Positions 12,649 through 23,900 of a stretch of 64,000 nucleotides of DNA are shown here, piece after piece. Numbering within the stretch: the stretch's first letter is position 1; every line of letters starts with the position of its first letter. Both the position numbers and the translations under genes were made by a program. The notes below the pieces were generated by a model, which saw only the letters and a list, made by a program, of their open reading frames with translations, did no database searches and had not been told where the DNA came from. The stretch is from Liolophura sinensis (lineage: Eukaryota; Mollusca; Polyplacophora; Chitonida; Chitonidae), in assembly GCF_032854445.1 (NCBI RefSeq), contig NC_088300.1, forward strand, positions 10,046,001 to 10,110,000, written 5' to 3'.

Positions 12649-13960
12649 TTAGACTAAATGGTGGAATAAATGCTGCAGCATATACGATTTCAGTTTAGAT
12701 TTGAATAAGAAAATTGACTGAATATTGCGTAAGTATGAAGGGAATTTGTTCCATTCTTGAGGGCCAGCTGCTTTAAGTGAACGATAGGACAGATTACTTT
12801 TAAATGGGGTTCGATACAGATCTAATGGCCGAAGTGTTGTGCCATAGTGATGTAGGTCAATGTTTTTAATAATGTAATTATTAAAGATAGATGATAATAC
12901 TTCGGGGTGATAAAAAAATTTTATGCAATATCATATTAGTAGAAAAAATATTCAATTCAGATAAGGGCAGAATTTCAAGAGTACAGAAAAGTTGCTTTGT
13001 GTGTTCTAGGGACGTAGACATAGTCACAATTCGAATAGGGCGTTTTTGCAATATTTGCAGAGGTTGCAAGTGAGACTTATGTGTGTTTGCCCACAAAATA
13101 TTCCCATATGAAAAATAAGGGTAGATCAAAGAATAATAAAGGATAAAAATTGTTTTTGTATTCACCGAGTCTTTAATGTTGTTTAATACACCTACATTCC
13201 TCGAGACCTTTTTACGAAAACAATCTATGTGTGACGTCCAATTTAGCTTTTCGTTAAACATAAAACCTAGAAATTTGAGCTCCCTGACTCGTTTAACCTC
13301 CGTCCCAGAAACAGTCAAGGGAACAGTAATTTGTGGTCTATGTCTACTCGCGGGCGAGATTAACATATACTTTGTTTTGTTAACATTTAGTGAAAGGTCC
13401 CGGAAGCCATAGTGATCTAGTTTTGAAAGAAGAATGTTATGACTGACAATGTCAAAAGCCTTTGATAAGTCAAGGAAGGTAGCCACAGTATAATGCTTGT
13501 TCTCCCTAGCGGTTATAAGTTTGTCATATAATGAGCAGGCGGCGTACTGAGTTAAATGGTTCCTTCTGAAACCATACTGATTAATATCAATTATGTTATA
13601 TGACTCGAGATAATCAATGATAAAATTTATAGCAGGTTTTTCTAATATTTTGCTTGGACATGGAAGAATAGATATTGGTCTATAGTTTTCTAATAGGTCA
13701 TGCCTACCAGCTTTGCAACCCGGGAACACTTTTGCTCTTTTTAGAATATCGGGGACGACGCCTGATGAGAACGACAGATTAATAATGTGGGCTAGAGGAG
13801 CCGATATACAGTCAAAAACAAGTTTCACAATAGACATATGGATACCATCTAGCCCAGTAGCACCATTAGATTTTAAGGATGTTAGGGCATTAAAGATGTC
13901 GGTAGGTGAAATGTATGGAAAGGAAAAATTACTGTCCTTAGAATTTCCAAGATAATCTGG
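12649..13960 (-). pseudogene. LINE ORF2 reverse-transcriptase segment, catalytic core deleted
   Basis: The open stretch 12,881-13,837 shows RT motifs in order: YRPISILPCPSKILEK (fingers), NQYGFRRNHLTQYA, and FLDLSKAFD (motif A with its catalytic Asp). It then jumps from HYGFRD directly to LSLNVNKTKYML, so the sequence that should carry motif B and the YADD motif C is missing. After a frameshift near 12,895, the C-terminal part continues in another frame with LKAAGPQEWNKFPSYLRN and ends at a TAA at 12,649-12,651. The upstream part (13,840-13,960) continues to the SINE insertion. It cannot encode a working polymerase. Confidence 0.9.
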
Positions 13961-14142
13961 AAAGATTTTATTTATTTATTTATTTATTTATTTGATTGGT
14001 GTTTTACGCCGTACTCAAGAATATTTCACTTATATGATGGCGGCCAGCATTATGGTGGGTGGAAACCGGGCAGAGCCCGGCGGAAACCCACGACCATCCG
14101 CAGGTTGATGACAGACATTCCCACGTACGGCGAAAAGATTTT
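13961..14142 (-). mobile_element. SINE family A, 5'-truncated, nested inside the LINE
   Basis: The SINE 3' part reads on the minus strand; the plus strand shows (TTTA)n, then GATTGGTGTTTTACGCCGTA, then GCGGCCAGCATTATGG. The tRNA head is missing. The 9-bp repeat AAAGATTTT at 13,961-13,969 and 14,134-14,142 is the target-site duplication. Removing the insert rejoins the LINE frame around the VEKIF position. It therefore landed after the LINE had inserted, in the same orientation as its host. Confidence 0.92.
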
Positions 14143-14868
14143 CTCCACTGAAGGTATATTAGACTCAAGATTTGATGCCAAAGAGCTAAAATATTCGCTG
14201 AAACCCTTAGCTATTTCAGTTTTATCTCTTGACCTGAGCCCATCAATTTCAAAGCACGAGGGTAAATGATTCTTGTTTTTCTTGTTCATCAATTCGTTTA
14301 ATGTTTTCTACATGTTCTTGATGTCATTGTTATACTTGTTAAACTTATTTTCAAAATATTTTTTTCCTACCACGCGAAGAGTGGAATTTAGCCGATTTCT
14401 GTACATTCTATATTGTTTTCCCGTTCGATCAGTTTTATTTATTAGCTGCTGAGTCTATTTTTCTCATTGATCGATATCAGGATGCTGTTGGTTACCCACG
14501 GTTTGATTATTTTTTTTTATTTACGCTGATCGTAGTTAATGGGAAACATTCATCATAAAGTGAACTAGACTCTTCAAGGAATACATCCATTGTTATGTTT
14601 ACATCAGTAGTTTCTTGATAAACAAAATCCCAGTTTACATTTTGAATTCGCCGGGAAAATGTGTCTTTGTTAGCAATGGGGAATTTGCGAAAGCTTGTTT
14701 CATGTACGTGTGATTTTTGTTTATATTTGACTTTTAGAATATGGAATATGGGAAAATGATCTCTGATGTCAGGAGAATACCAGAAAGAAAGTGATCAGTA
14801 CGAAAATTAGTAAAAATATTGTCGATTAAAGTGGCAGAGCGGGATTGGACCCTTGTCGGCTTAATTAT

Positions 14869-15631
14869 TTAAGGAAAGAAAAAGTGTGAGGTCATGATTT
14901 CTAGGAAATTTTTAGACTGTTGGTGGTGATCAGTTTTAAGAAGATTAATGTTAAAGTCGCCCATGATTACGCATTTTTTCTTTTCTCTTAGGCAGATTTG
15001 TACGGTTGATAATAGATGGGCATTAAATTCAGCTACATCCTTACCAGGGGGGCGATACACGATTCCAATGAGGTAAACCTTGCCAGAAAGTTCAATTTCC
15101 ACGAAAAGTGTCTCACAGCTGCCATCATGTTTTAAAAAACTTAGGTCTTCCCTTACCGTGCATGACTCTATGGTGTTCTTAATATATAAAGCTAATCCAT
15201 CGTCCCTCCTTTCTGAGCCCATCGAATAAAAGCATTTATAGCCAGGCTATTCGTAAAGAGTTGATGTAGATGGGGTAAGCCAACATTCAGAAAAACCTAG
15301 GACTGAAAAATGAATAGTTTAGGTTGAGTAAGAAACCAGATATTTCCGTGAAATGCTTTTTAATGCTCCTGGTGTTCATGTGAAAGAAGAAGAGGTGCTC
15401 ATTAGAGTTTTGTAGAAGCGTTTCAGTGTTGAACCCACTGGATGCGAAATAACTGGATTGGTGAGAACTAATGTCATTCCAATAAAATATTTCATATTCA
15501 TTATCATCCCAAGGAGTATAATTCTTCACAATATCAAATAGTTCTACGGCTTTGAAACTATTATTTTCTAATTTCTCTGTTAAAAGGATATTCCTGGGAC
15601 ATTTGATCTTTATGTAGTGTGTTATCATCAT
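14869..15631 (-). pseudogene. LINE ORF2 endonuclease segment
   Basis: Two open pieces, 15,287-15,631 and 14,869-15,222, carry endonuclease landmarks. These are FFFHMNTRSIKKHFTEI at the start of the domain, IGIVYRPPGKD in the middle, and CVIMGDFNINLLKTD with the catalytic-loop GDFN. The domain would nick target DNA to prime reverse transcription. A further frame at 15,561-15,755 looks like upstream ORF2 sequence. Stops and frameshifts separate the pieces, so it is inactive. Confidence 0.85.
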
Positions 15632-15755
15632 GGAATGGAAGTGCTGATACTACATTGGGGAATGGAATATCACCATTGGCGATGCACATTTGATCGGTTT
15701 GTAATTTCATATTGATTGACAAATAGTCGATCCCCATGGTTAAAAAACAACCCAC

Positions 15756-16134
15756 AATAATGCATCTTATGTGACAATTATTGTTACAAATGATTATGTT
15801 GCACTGAAAAGTCCTCTACACGATCAATGAAAGTTACATGATTAAAATTAGTCCTGTCACACAGTTTAGGGCAAATGTATACACATCAAATATACACATA
15901 TATCCATATAGACATAGGCCTATTTATACCATGCGCACACCAAAAACAAGAAGACACTCAAAAAAATGAATAAATAAATAATCTAGAAAGTAAAGAAAAA
16001 GAGCTAGCGAGAGAAAAACGTTTGTGCGATCTATCGACGCATGATACTTATATACAGTACATATATATGTTACACTGCTTCGGCTGTAGGGAAGTAGTAA
16101 ATGATGTTGAGAGGTGCAGTAAATAGTACTTATT
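15756..16134. other. Unannotated spacer between LINE remnants
   Basis: A+T-rich sequence with one TAGGCCTA at 15,915. It may include the 5' part of the LINE, but I cannot show this. Confidence 0.3.
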
Positions 16135-16430
16135 TCACTTAGGTAGGACAAGATTGTAAATGATAGGATTCAGATATTTCATTGAATTAGAATAGTACTT
16201 ATTCTATTTAGGTAGAGTAGTACTTATTACAATCAGGTAGAACAGTTCAAACTAATAAATGATAGGATTCAGGTATTTTATTATTTATATTTCCTTTAGG
16301 TAGAACAGTTCAGGTTGCTAAATGACAGGATTCAGATATTTCATTTAGGCAGGGTGGTACATATTTCATTTAGCTAAAACAGTTCAAGTTGCTAAATGGC
16401 GGCATTCAGATATTTCATTTAGACGCGTAC
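16135..16430. repeat. Irregular 63-101-bp tandem repeat
   Basis: AAATGATAGGATTCAGATAT and close variants recur at about 16,156, 16,257, 16,320 and 16,395, between TTTAGGTAGAACAGTTCA blocks. Spacing varies, so copies have gained or lost internal pieces. Confidence 0.75.
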
Positions 16431-16734
16431 AGAAATGTTCATGGACCAGGGCTTTGGTGAGCGTCTAAATGCCTTCTGCTATAATAATCAATTCAGTTAG
16501 TGTCCACTCACTGTCACCTCCTTGACCAGTTATTATGTAAACATGAGAGAAGACTAAACGCATGGAATTTACGAGATAGTGGTTGATTCAGAGAGGTGTG
16601 GGTGGTACTATATGCAATTATTGGGCTATTTACTATATCGTCGCAGTTATGTAGGCCTATTATTGACGCGAGGTGTAGCAGAGCCATGGGATATTGGAGA
16701 GGGGGGTATACCACTCGCGAAATCATGCAGATCA

Positions 16735-17566
16735 GATAAAGCATGGACTTGTTTGACTTGATCGTTCAGGGTCTTGCCATAGATTATTTCCATTTCGTGA
16801 CCATGCCGAGCTTATATTACGGTTATTTACACAGGTCCTTAGTAATAACTGGCTACGGTTTGTCAGGTCTTCCTTTATCACAGTAGAAGTTCCTTTTAAA
16901 GCTCTTCGTTTGCGTATACACTCGTTTTTAGTTTTTTCTCGACATAAACTTGACAATAAAACCTCTTGGGTTAGATAGAGTTATAGAAGTAGTAGGACCA
17001 AGCCTGTGCGCAGTGCTAATATCACAGGACTTTACATTAATTTGTAGCTTGTTGTTTAGTATGTCTATGATTTTATCAACACAGTCATCAGTAGTCTTCC
17101 ATCCCATCTCGGACTGTCCCCCTCAACCCAAAACACTCGATTACTCTCCATCCGCCCGTGCTGCTCCAAGTCATTGAAGTTAGAATCGACAGCATTTAGT
17201 CTAATGATCAGCCTCTAGATCTCGTTCTGACTTTTCTCAAGTTGATAAGAAATTTTCTTCATGTCTTCCTTTAACAGATCATTTACTTCCTCAAGATTAA
17301 ATATTCTAGACTCTTGTTGTTCAATGTGTGTAGTCAACTGTGTCACAATTTTAGTCTCCGTGTTATTCAGATGTTCTAACAGTTTCTCACCTGTTACAAT
17401 ATGCTCCAGCTTACTCGTGATCATGCCGAGCTGCTCCTCCATGAATGGCACAGGTTTTTTGAGCTGCCACAGGTAGTTCCATTGCAGCTGTTGGAGTTAT
17501 CGGTTTATCAAAACTACTCTGAGAAGAGATTTCCTTCCTCTTTTTCTGCCTTGGTGGTTTAGGCAT
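16735..17566 (-). pseudogene. LINE ORF1-like protein, frameshifted
   Basis: The minus-strand frame starts at ATG 17,564-17,566 with a basic N-terminus (MPKPPRQKKRKE) and shifts frame at an A run near 17,458. It continues as a coiled-coil-like segment (LEHLNNTETKIVTQLTTHI, LEEVNDLLKEDMKKISYQL). It breaks again and ends with a basic nucleic-acid-binding-type segment (RRALKGTSTVIKEDLTNRS) at 16,956-16,735. The order of coiled coil followed by a basic RNA-binding region is that of LINE ORF1 proteins, which package the element's RNA. It lies about 1 kb upstream of the ORF2 wreck on the same strand, so it may be the same element or a neighbour. Confidence 0.65.
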
Positions 17567-17967
17567 AATATAAACTGATCACGGTAGAAAATCCACTTCA
17601 GCACAACCTACAGTACTGAACAACAGACTGGCTTCAGTCACACTTGCTTGAGTACAGCTTGGGATCCGTGCAGAACGTGCAGTGTTTGCAGCGACACCTA
17701 GATATCCGATTTTTCACTGTCTGACTGTTTCACAAAAACATCTGTAAATACTGCCGCTTTTAACCAGTAAATCTGCACACATGGAAATGTCATCACTCCT
17801 GATACTACAACACCCTCAAGTAGCTTCAGTATGTATTACATTAAACCCATTGGGTCTGTTATAAGGATATTATTAGCTTGGAATATACCGACTTCAGTCT
17901 TCACAAAGAGTCATACAAATGGCAAATTGACTTGGTCACAAAAAGTGAAATGTATTCATATTGTATG
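17567..17967. other. Unannotated spacer, possible LINE 5' untranslated region
   Basis: It lies directly upstream of the ORF1-like start. No motif identifies it. Confidence 0.3.
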
Positions 17968-19576
17968 TCGGGTGGGCATAAAAAATGGGCTGTACTTTGA
18001 CACTCAATATCTCCGAAACCCTCTTACGTCAGCTTCTAAAACTTTACACACTCAAAAGCCATTATGTCCTAAGTATACAGACCAAATTTCAATTTCATCC
18101 TTTAAGGTTCATGGGACCATAATCAAAACAGAGTCAAAGACGCATGTTCCGGACATTTCAAAATGATGTTCTACCTTGTTTTACTTGAAAAGATGATCAA
18201 CTGGTCCTCCATCTTCTCGGTAGACGGCGCGCAAACATTTCTTCCATGAGCAGATTGACTCCCCAATCTTCTTAAGAGTAATTTTTCTCCAGCAGTCCTT
18301 GATGCGTGCTTTTAGTTCACCCTCAGCGAATTTTTCCGTGCAACCCTTCTCGCTCAGAGAATTCCACACAGAGTAGTCCATGGGATTGAAGTTGGGGATC
18401 TGCGGTGGCCACTCGTCCTTAGTTACGAATGAAGGAGCCACTTCCTCAAGATGCTACTGTGTTGCACGGCTGGCATGGGATGGCGCGCTGTCTTGCTGGA
18501 AGACAAACTCATTTTCTGGGTACAGCCTGAGAAAATTAGGGAGAAGGCCACGATCGAAAAGTTTCATGTAATTTTCGGAATTCACCTTAGTCTTTTCGGT
18601 ATCAATAAAATGTATACAGGTTTTCCCGCGCCAACAAACTCCGCCAGAAACCATCAACTTCTTTGTAAACCGACTTGATTCATGGTACAGCCTCTTAACA
18701 TGAATGTCCCGCTTTCGTTTGCCTTAAACGCGTTCGCTCTGTCTATTGCGTGCAATGTCAAATGGAAAGTCTTCTTCATCCGTGAAGCCAATTTTCTTCA
18801 CCTTCTCCGTCGATAACTTATCATCAAGGTTTCTGGAGCGTTTTTCTTTTCTGTCGAACCGATTCATCCCTTCTTGAAGTCAGTATTCGCTTGTACGATT
18901 TTAGCCCCTGTTCTTTTGTCATATTTCTCACAGAAGTCCGAGATGCTCCAAGGTTCCTTGTAATCTGTCTCTGCGATTTGTGAGTGCCAGGATTGCCTTC
19001 CTGGGAACAAATTGCCTCTTCCTCATACTGAAGATTTTCTACCGAGAAAACAGTTTTTGGTCGTCCACTGCCTGACTTCCTTTCTAGAGAACCTGTCCTT
19101 TATAACTTTCTGATCACATTGTTAACGGAACTTTTATTCCAGTTTTTCACCGGGAATTCTTTCAGAATGTTTGTCCCTTTTCAGTGAAACATGTTGCGAT
19201 CAATTCCTTGTCCGCCGCAGAGAAAACCATCTTGATTCAGCAAAACTTGTGCCTATCTGGCAGAAGAGTTTCTCTGACACTAGAGCCAGACAAGTTTTCC
19301 AGACGACACTTGATTGGCGCGTGTCACACAGGTGTAGCGCGCGCTCTACTCATGACACCTGACAGGTGATGCAATGTGAGTCACCGGAACGTGCGTTTTT
19401 GAGGCTATGTTTTCATTTTAACCCTATGTACAGACTACTCAAGCTATGACCTTGAAACTTGGTCAGTATATTAACAAAATCATGCCATTTGAACGTCTAA
19501 AGTTTGAAAGGGTTTGAACAAAGGATAATGGAAAAATGCAGCATCAAAGTACGGCCCATTTTTTATGTTCACCCGA
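17968..19576 (-). mobile_element. Tc1/mariner-like DNA transposon with long terminal inverted repeats, dead
   Basis: The left end (TCGGGTGGGCATAAAAAATG) and the reverse complement of the right end (TCGGGTGAACATAAAAAATG) match over about 30 bp, including GTACTTTGA. Weaker similarity continues inward to a matching ACGCATGTTCCGG / ACGCACGTTCCGG pair at about 18,145-18,158 and 19,384-19,398. The inverted repeats are therefore about 190 bp each. The right flank is TA; the left is close to TA but not exact. Total length is about 1.6 kb, enough for one transposase gene. Confidence 0.85.
18181..19230 (-). pseudogene. Tc1/mariner transposase, multiply broken
   Basis: A minus-strand ATG at 19,228-19,230 begins MVFSAADKELIATCF. 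The reading then passes stops and frameshifts to the catalytic half: VSGGVCWRGKTCIHFID, VFQQDSAPSHASR (second catalytic Asp), and NFNPMDYSVWNSL (third Asp). It ends in EDGGPVDHLFK and a TAA at 18,181-18,183. Between the second and third Asp there are 37 positions, one of them a stop codon, which suggests a DD37D-type (maT-like) transposase rather than DD34D mariner. Transposases of this family cut the element out and paste it at TA sites. This copy cannot make a full protein. Confidence 0.85.
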
Positions 19577-20737
19577 TACTCTGTCTTTCATATCTTTAAA
19601 TGTCTGCCAGTTTCATCATCCAATTTGTGGGAGGAAGCGCAGAGACATTAAAAAGGAATTAAAACAAATATATGGTAAAAACCTTGAAAAAAATGTGATG
19701 TTCTGCTTCGGACAATGCAAGTCTGACTTGGGCCTGTATTTGCAGAAATGCATGGACTGGTTGTCAAGTTTTCTACGCCATTCAGTTGAATATCAGTTAG
19801 TTTTTAAAATATTATTTTTTCAGGGTACTACTATGTAATATCACGTAAGCCACAGACCCGGATTAGGAGAAGAAGGCCATAATGTAATACATTTTGGTGC
19901 TTCCTTACTCGGTGCTCATCTTAATGGATAGGCCATTTAACTATGGATTGCCCTGCTGTAGTATACTCTGATAGTTATACAGCACTATAAATACATCCGG
20001 ATTGAGACAGATCTTTTATATAAGGAGAACGCCTGAAGATATGACCGAAATAATTTATTATATTTATATACTCCACTGATGTATATAAAGTCGTTTTGAA
20101 GCCTTTATCAGTTATACGAAAATCGTCAGTATTCCACTTTCGGGTGCATGGAAGAGTGCCAGAAGCAAACCACAGTCTGTTGGCAGGTAACTGGCGTGAA
20201 CCAACACCTCGTGTGGCCGACAAAATGTTTAAAGCAACATATTAAGAGTAACACCAACTAAAGAAACAAACAAATATCGACAGGAACAAATCTCATTCCA
20301 AAACAACGGTCGCAACCCTTTACATACAAAACAGCTGCTAACTGCATTATAACCACCCACTTTCTGGACATTTTTACCAGTAGCCCATTTTGTAAGCTCT
20401 CCTAAATGAATATGTCGTTGACGTTTTTTGTCTTGTCTTACGCCCAGGTTTGATACTTGTTTATATGTCAGCTTCATAGATTTAGACTGGTTGGTAGTTC
20501 ATATTCCAAGCTTGCTTATTTGTTGGTACCGGTTGTACATATTCTAGACTTGCTTATTTGTTGGTGGTTCATATTCTATTCCATTCTTATTTGTTCGCAG
20601 TTCATATTGTAGCCTTACTTATCTGTAGATTCATAAATTTCTTTGTTGGCCTTATAGACTTCTCGGACGTATTGACTTATTCACAGGACCCTAATTTCAC
20701 AACCTGTTCAAGAACATTTGACTCTAAAAGCAGCAGT
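19577..20737. other. Unannotated spacer
   Basis: Short frames only. A decayed ~50-bp repetition around CTTATTTGTTGG(T) lies near 20,515-20,600. Confidence 0.35.
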
Positions 20738-20978
20738 ATGGCAAGTGCGTGAAGGAAACCGACAAGAGCCCGTAGTAAACCACGGCGCAAGTGCGTGAAG
20801 GAAACCGGCAAGAGCACGTAGTAAACCACGGCGCAAGTGCGTGAAGGAAACCGGCAAGAGCCTGTTGTAAACCATGGCGCATGTGCGTGGAGGAAGCTGG
20901 AGAGAGCCCGTAGTAAACCACGGCGCATGTGCATGGAGGAAAACGGAAAGAGCCCGTAGTAACCACGGCACCATCACC
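20738..20978. repeat. 46-bp minisatellite, ~5 copies
   Basis: The unit contains GCGCAAGTGCGTGAAGGAAA, then CCGGCAAGAGCCCGTAGTAA, then ACCACG. CACGGCGC-type starts at 20,781, 20,827, 20,873 and 20,919 give a period of exactly 46 bp. Three minus-strand frames run through it because the unit lacks stops in every frame on that strand. Confidence 0.93.
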
Positions 20979-23900
20979 AGGTACCTGACAAACCACCGGA
21001 TCTGTACTTGTTCTGTGGTCGTTTTTGATTTTGGTGGTAATCAGCGATCGCAGGTTTGCAAGTGTATTATACATTATATGTGGGAAAGATGTCAGTAACT
21101 TTAAAAAGGTCAGAGATCAAACCAAATAGGGCATAAATAATTAAATTAAGACCACGTGAGCCCCACCGATTTGTAATCCCTGCCAGATATATCAAACAAC
21201 TCCTGTATGTTCTGATCATTTGGTAACACAATATCCCGTATTATTCCATTTTCGCCAAGCTTATGGGCATTTTCTGTGATTGCATAAATGATTATGTAAC
21301 AGTTCCAAGCATTGTACATATATTAGAAATTTATTTGTTAATAACACCATCAACCATGAAAACGTTTTATTCCTAAAAAAACTTTCATAGATCTTGATTA
21401 GTTTATAAGATACAAAGAATACAGCGTGCGTGTGTTGGTATTGTTTTATCACGCCCCTATCATTTGCGGAAATATTTGACTATTGCGTGTGATAATATTT
21501 TTGAGCTCCGAAGGGAGAGAAGGCTATACAGCAGTTATGTCCATTTGCTGTTTTGCTGAAATGTCATAAGATCCAAATAGAGCAACGTCCCTTGATCAAT
21601 TTGTTACCCCGAGACTATAAGTCCAGCGCTGTCGTCATTAACGAGACGTTGTCTTCTTCTGTCAGATAGCAGCCTCAGTTTGTCACCCTGCTCACAGCGC
21701 CACATTCGTCAGCCGCCAGCATTGAGCTGATCCCATCACCCGCCTGGCCTATACGCCTGGGTAATATACTACACAGATTACACACTCTCTCTATTAAGTG
21801 TCACTCTGTAGATCTGCCAGATATGACAAGTGTAAGATATCTACCACATGGTATGTCTGATCCCTCCACAATGTTTAAACCCAGCCTGTAAATAAACGGC
21901 TAATATCGCCCTCTATAAATAAACAAAACCAAAGCATAACCCTTTGATGCAAACTTGAGTAAATATTACTCCACCTTATCCCCTATACATCGCATAGAAT
22001 GTCAGAAGAAATCAGGACCTTTGTGTCAAAATGAAGCTATTCCCTCAGATATCTTACTTCGTATTAGGCTTCATTTACACCGTGTATCATCTAACTTAAT
22101 CACATTGAGCTACATGCAAACATCGACAATGTATGCGATTTTAGGGCTGAACATTCTATGTCTACATATATCGTATTCACGTGCATTCACCACATACTTT
22201 GCCTAACATACATATATACATATCCAAGGTACATGTAATGTATTTCCGTGCGTGCTCCAAACTACACTGCATCTTACAGCACAAGGCCAACCGTCTAGTT
22301 TAAGTGAACAAAATCAGCCACTAAAGTTGAATTACTTAATTAATTAATTTGATGACGCCATCTTGCCATGTTATAGCTATCTAGAGTGACGTCACAAAAC
22401 CTAGGAGCTCTCCCGTACCATCGGTATTAAACAACGTGACAATAAGAAAATACAAACCAACACCCCTGATACCCAATCAAAGAGTATCACCTCTGTTCCG
22501 TGTTTAACAGGCCGATGTTTCTTTTAGCTTGGCGCTCGGTCAGGGCAATGTTCGTGGACACAAGCGTCGTGTTTTAGCCGCCTTGATCGTCTTCTTCCTG
22601 CATAGGTGTAGGCTTTCGGCCTAGTTGCCTAGTTCAGAGAATTTATCAAACATAGCAGGACCTTCTGATTGATAACAGACCCTTCCATTCAGATTTTGGG
22701 AGGATATTTTCGTAATAAATCTGACTTTGCTAAGGAAGTCACAATATTTTTCTTCAAGCGATGACCCTCCCCAATTGGCTTTCTTGCTAGCTCACCCTGA
22801 CAAGTTACTGCAGTATCCTGCCCAACACGTTCGCACTGTGACGCGGGCAGCCGTTCTCAGTTCCTCCTTCATAAATGTGTGGTTAAAAATGCATTAACAC
22901 TTAAACTTACCTCAAAATCCAATTTATTTCATCGGTATCTCTCTATCCACTATAAGAAACCATACTGACAATCCAGAGCTAATACGTTTTTGACGTGACA
23001 GCCAATTATCAAGTGACGCTCTCAGCGCTACTAACTGGCCAAGTTCATAAGGGTTTCTACAATATGGCTACTAGAAATGAATTGTCCGTCAGTGCCGTAT
23101 TCCCAATGCTGAACTTCATCTTCTCGACTTTCAAAACTTCATAGAATTTTTTACATATTTTCCTGTGATTTCTGCAACGATTGTCAATATGTAAGAAAAC
23201 GGAAACCAATTGCAGTTTACTATAGCTGGTTAATTATATATCTATATTTGACCGTTTAAACATTCCATAAGCCAACAAACCAGACCATACATGACGGGAT
23301 GCCGATATTCTACATTTACCTAAATCACTCGCTGGTAATCAGACTCCAAAGCTACGCTCAGTTATGTTATATATGTTTAAATTTCGTGTATAAGTACAAT
23401 TAAACATCGCTTTAAAATATATCGGGGTTGTTTAATTTTTGTTAACATTCAAAAGCAGGACTTGACACTGACAAGCTGAGTTGGCTCATATCACAATAAT
23501 CCTTGTCTTAAGCAGTCAACCTTTGTTTGTTTGCCCTTCTGAGGTTTACTTCATCATCATCACGGTTGCATCAAGTAGGCCGCTTTTAATATTCCGACAT
23601 ATTTTTACTGCCGTCTCATTGAAACGGCATGCCATGGACACTAGTCTCAGCCACGTCGTCTAACCATTGCCACAGAGTCTAACCACCAGACTGAACATCC
23701 TGTCCAGCCACTGATGCCCAGCAGACCGGTACTTGACCTGCCCGAAAACTCTTAAATACTAAGCACCAAGCCTAGCTAGCACATACTGCTAGCATGGCCA
23801 GTAATAAAGAGTTAATAATGATGCGGTTCGGAGTTGAATCCGAGTCTCTCGCTCTCGAAGCGAATGCTTTAATCTTTCGACCGTAACAACGGCCTCGAGG

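Larger units (their letters stand above)
12595..15755 (-). mobile_element. Non-LTR retrotransposon (LINE, Jockey/CR1-like), dead, interrupted by a SINE
   Basis: Reading the minus strand from high to low coordinates gives an apurinic-type endonuclease region (15,631 to 14,869), a linker (14,868 to 14,143), a SINE insertion, then a reverse transcriptase (13,960 to 12,649). An ATTTATTT-like tail lies near 12,590-12,600. The body is broken by several stops and frameshifts and by a deletion of the reverse-transcriptase core. LINEs of this type copy their RNA into nicked chromosomal DNA. The clade is uncertain from fragments; the endonuclease plus RT order and the motifs fit the Jockey/CR1/L2 group. 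Confidence 0.85.

Noticed and set aside
17215-17451. Host coiled-coil protein
   Set aside because: The basic start, coiled coil and downstream basic segment in shifted frames fit a LINE ORF1 remnant better.
20677-21074. Three overlapping minus-strand frames with repeated FPSRTCAVVYY-like peptides
   Set aside because: These are the 46-bp minisatellite read in three frames.
23823-23900. Functional tRNA-Ser(CGA)
   Set aside because: The anticodon arm is good, but the D-stem is mispaired and no acceptor stem can be formed.
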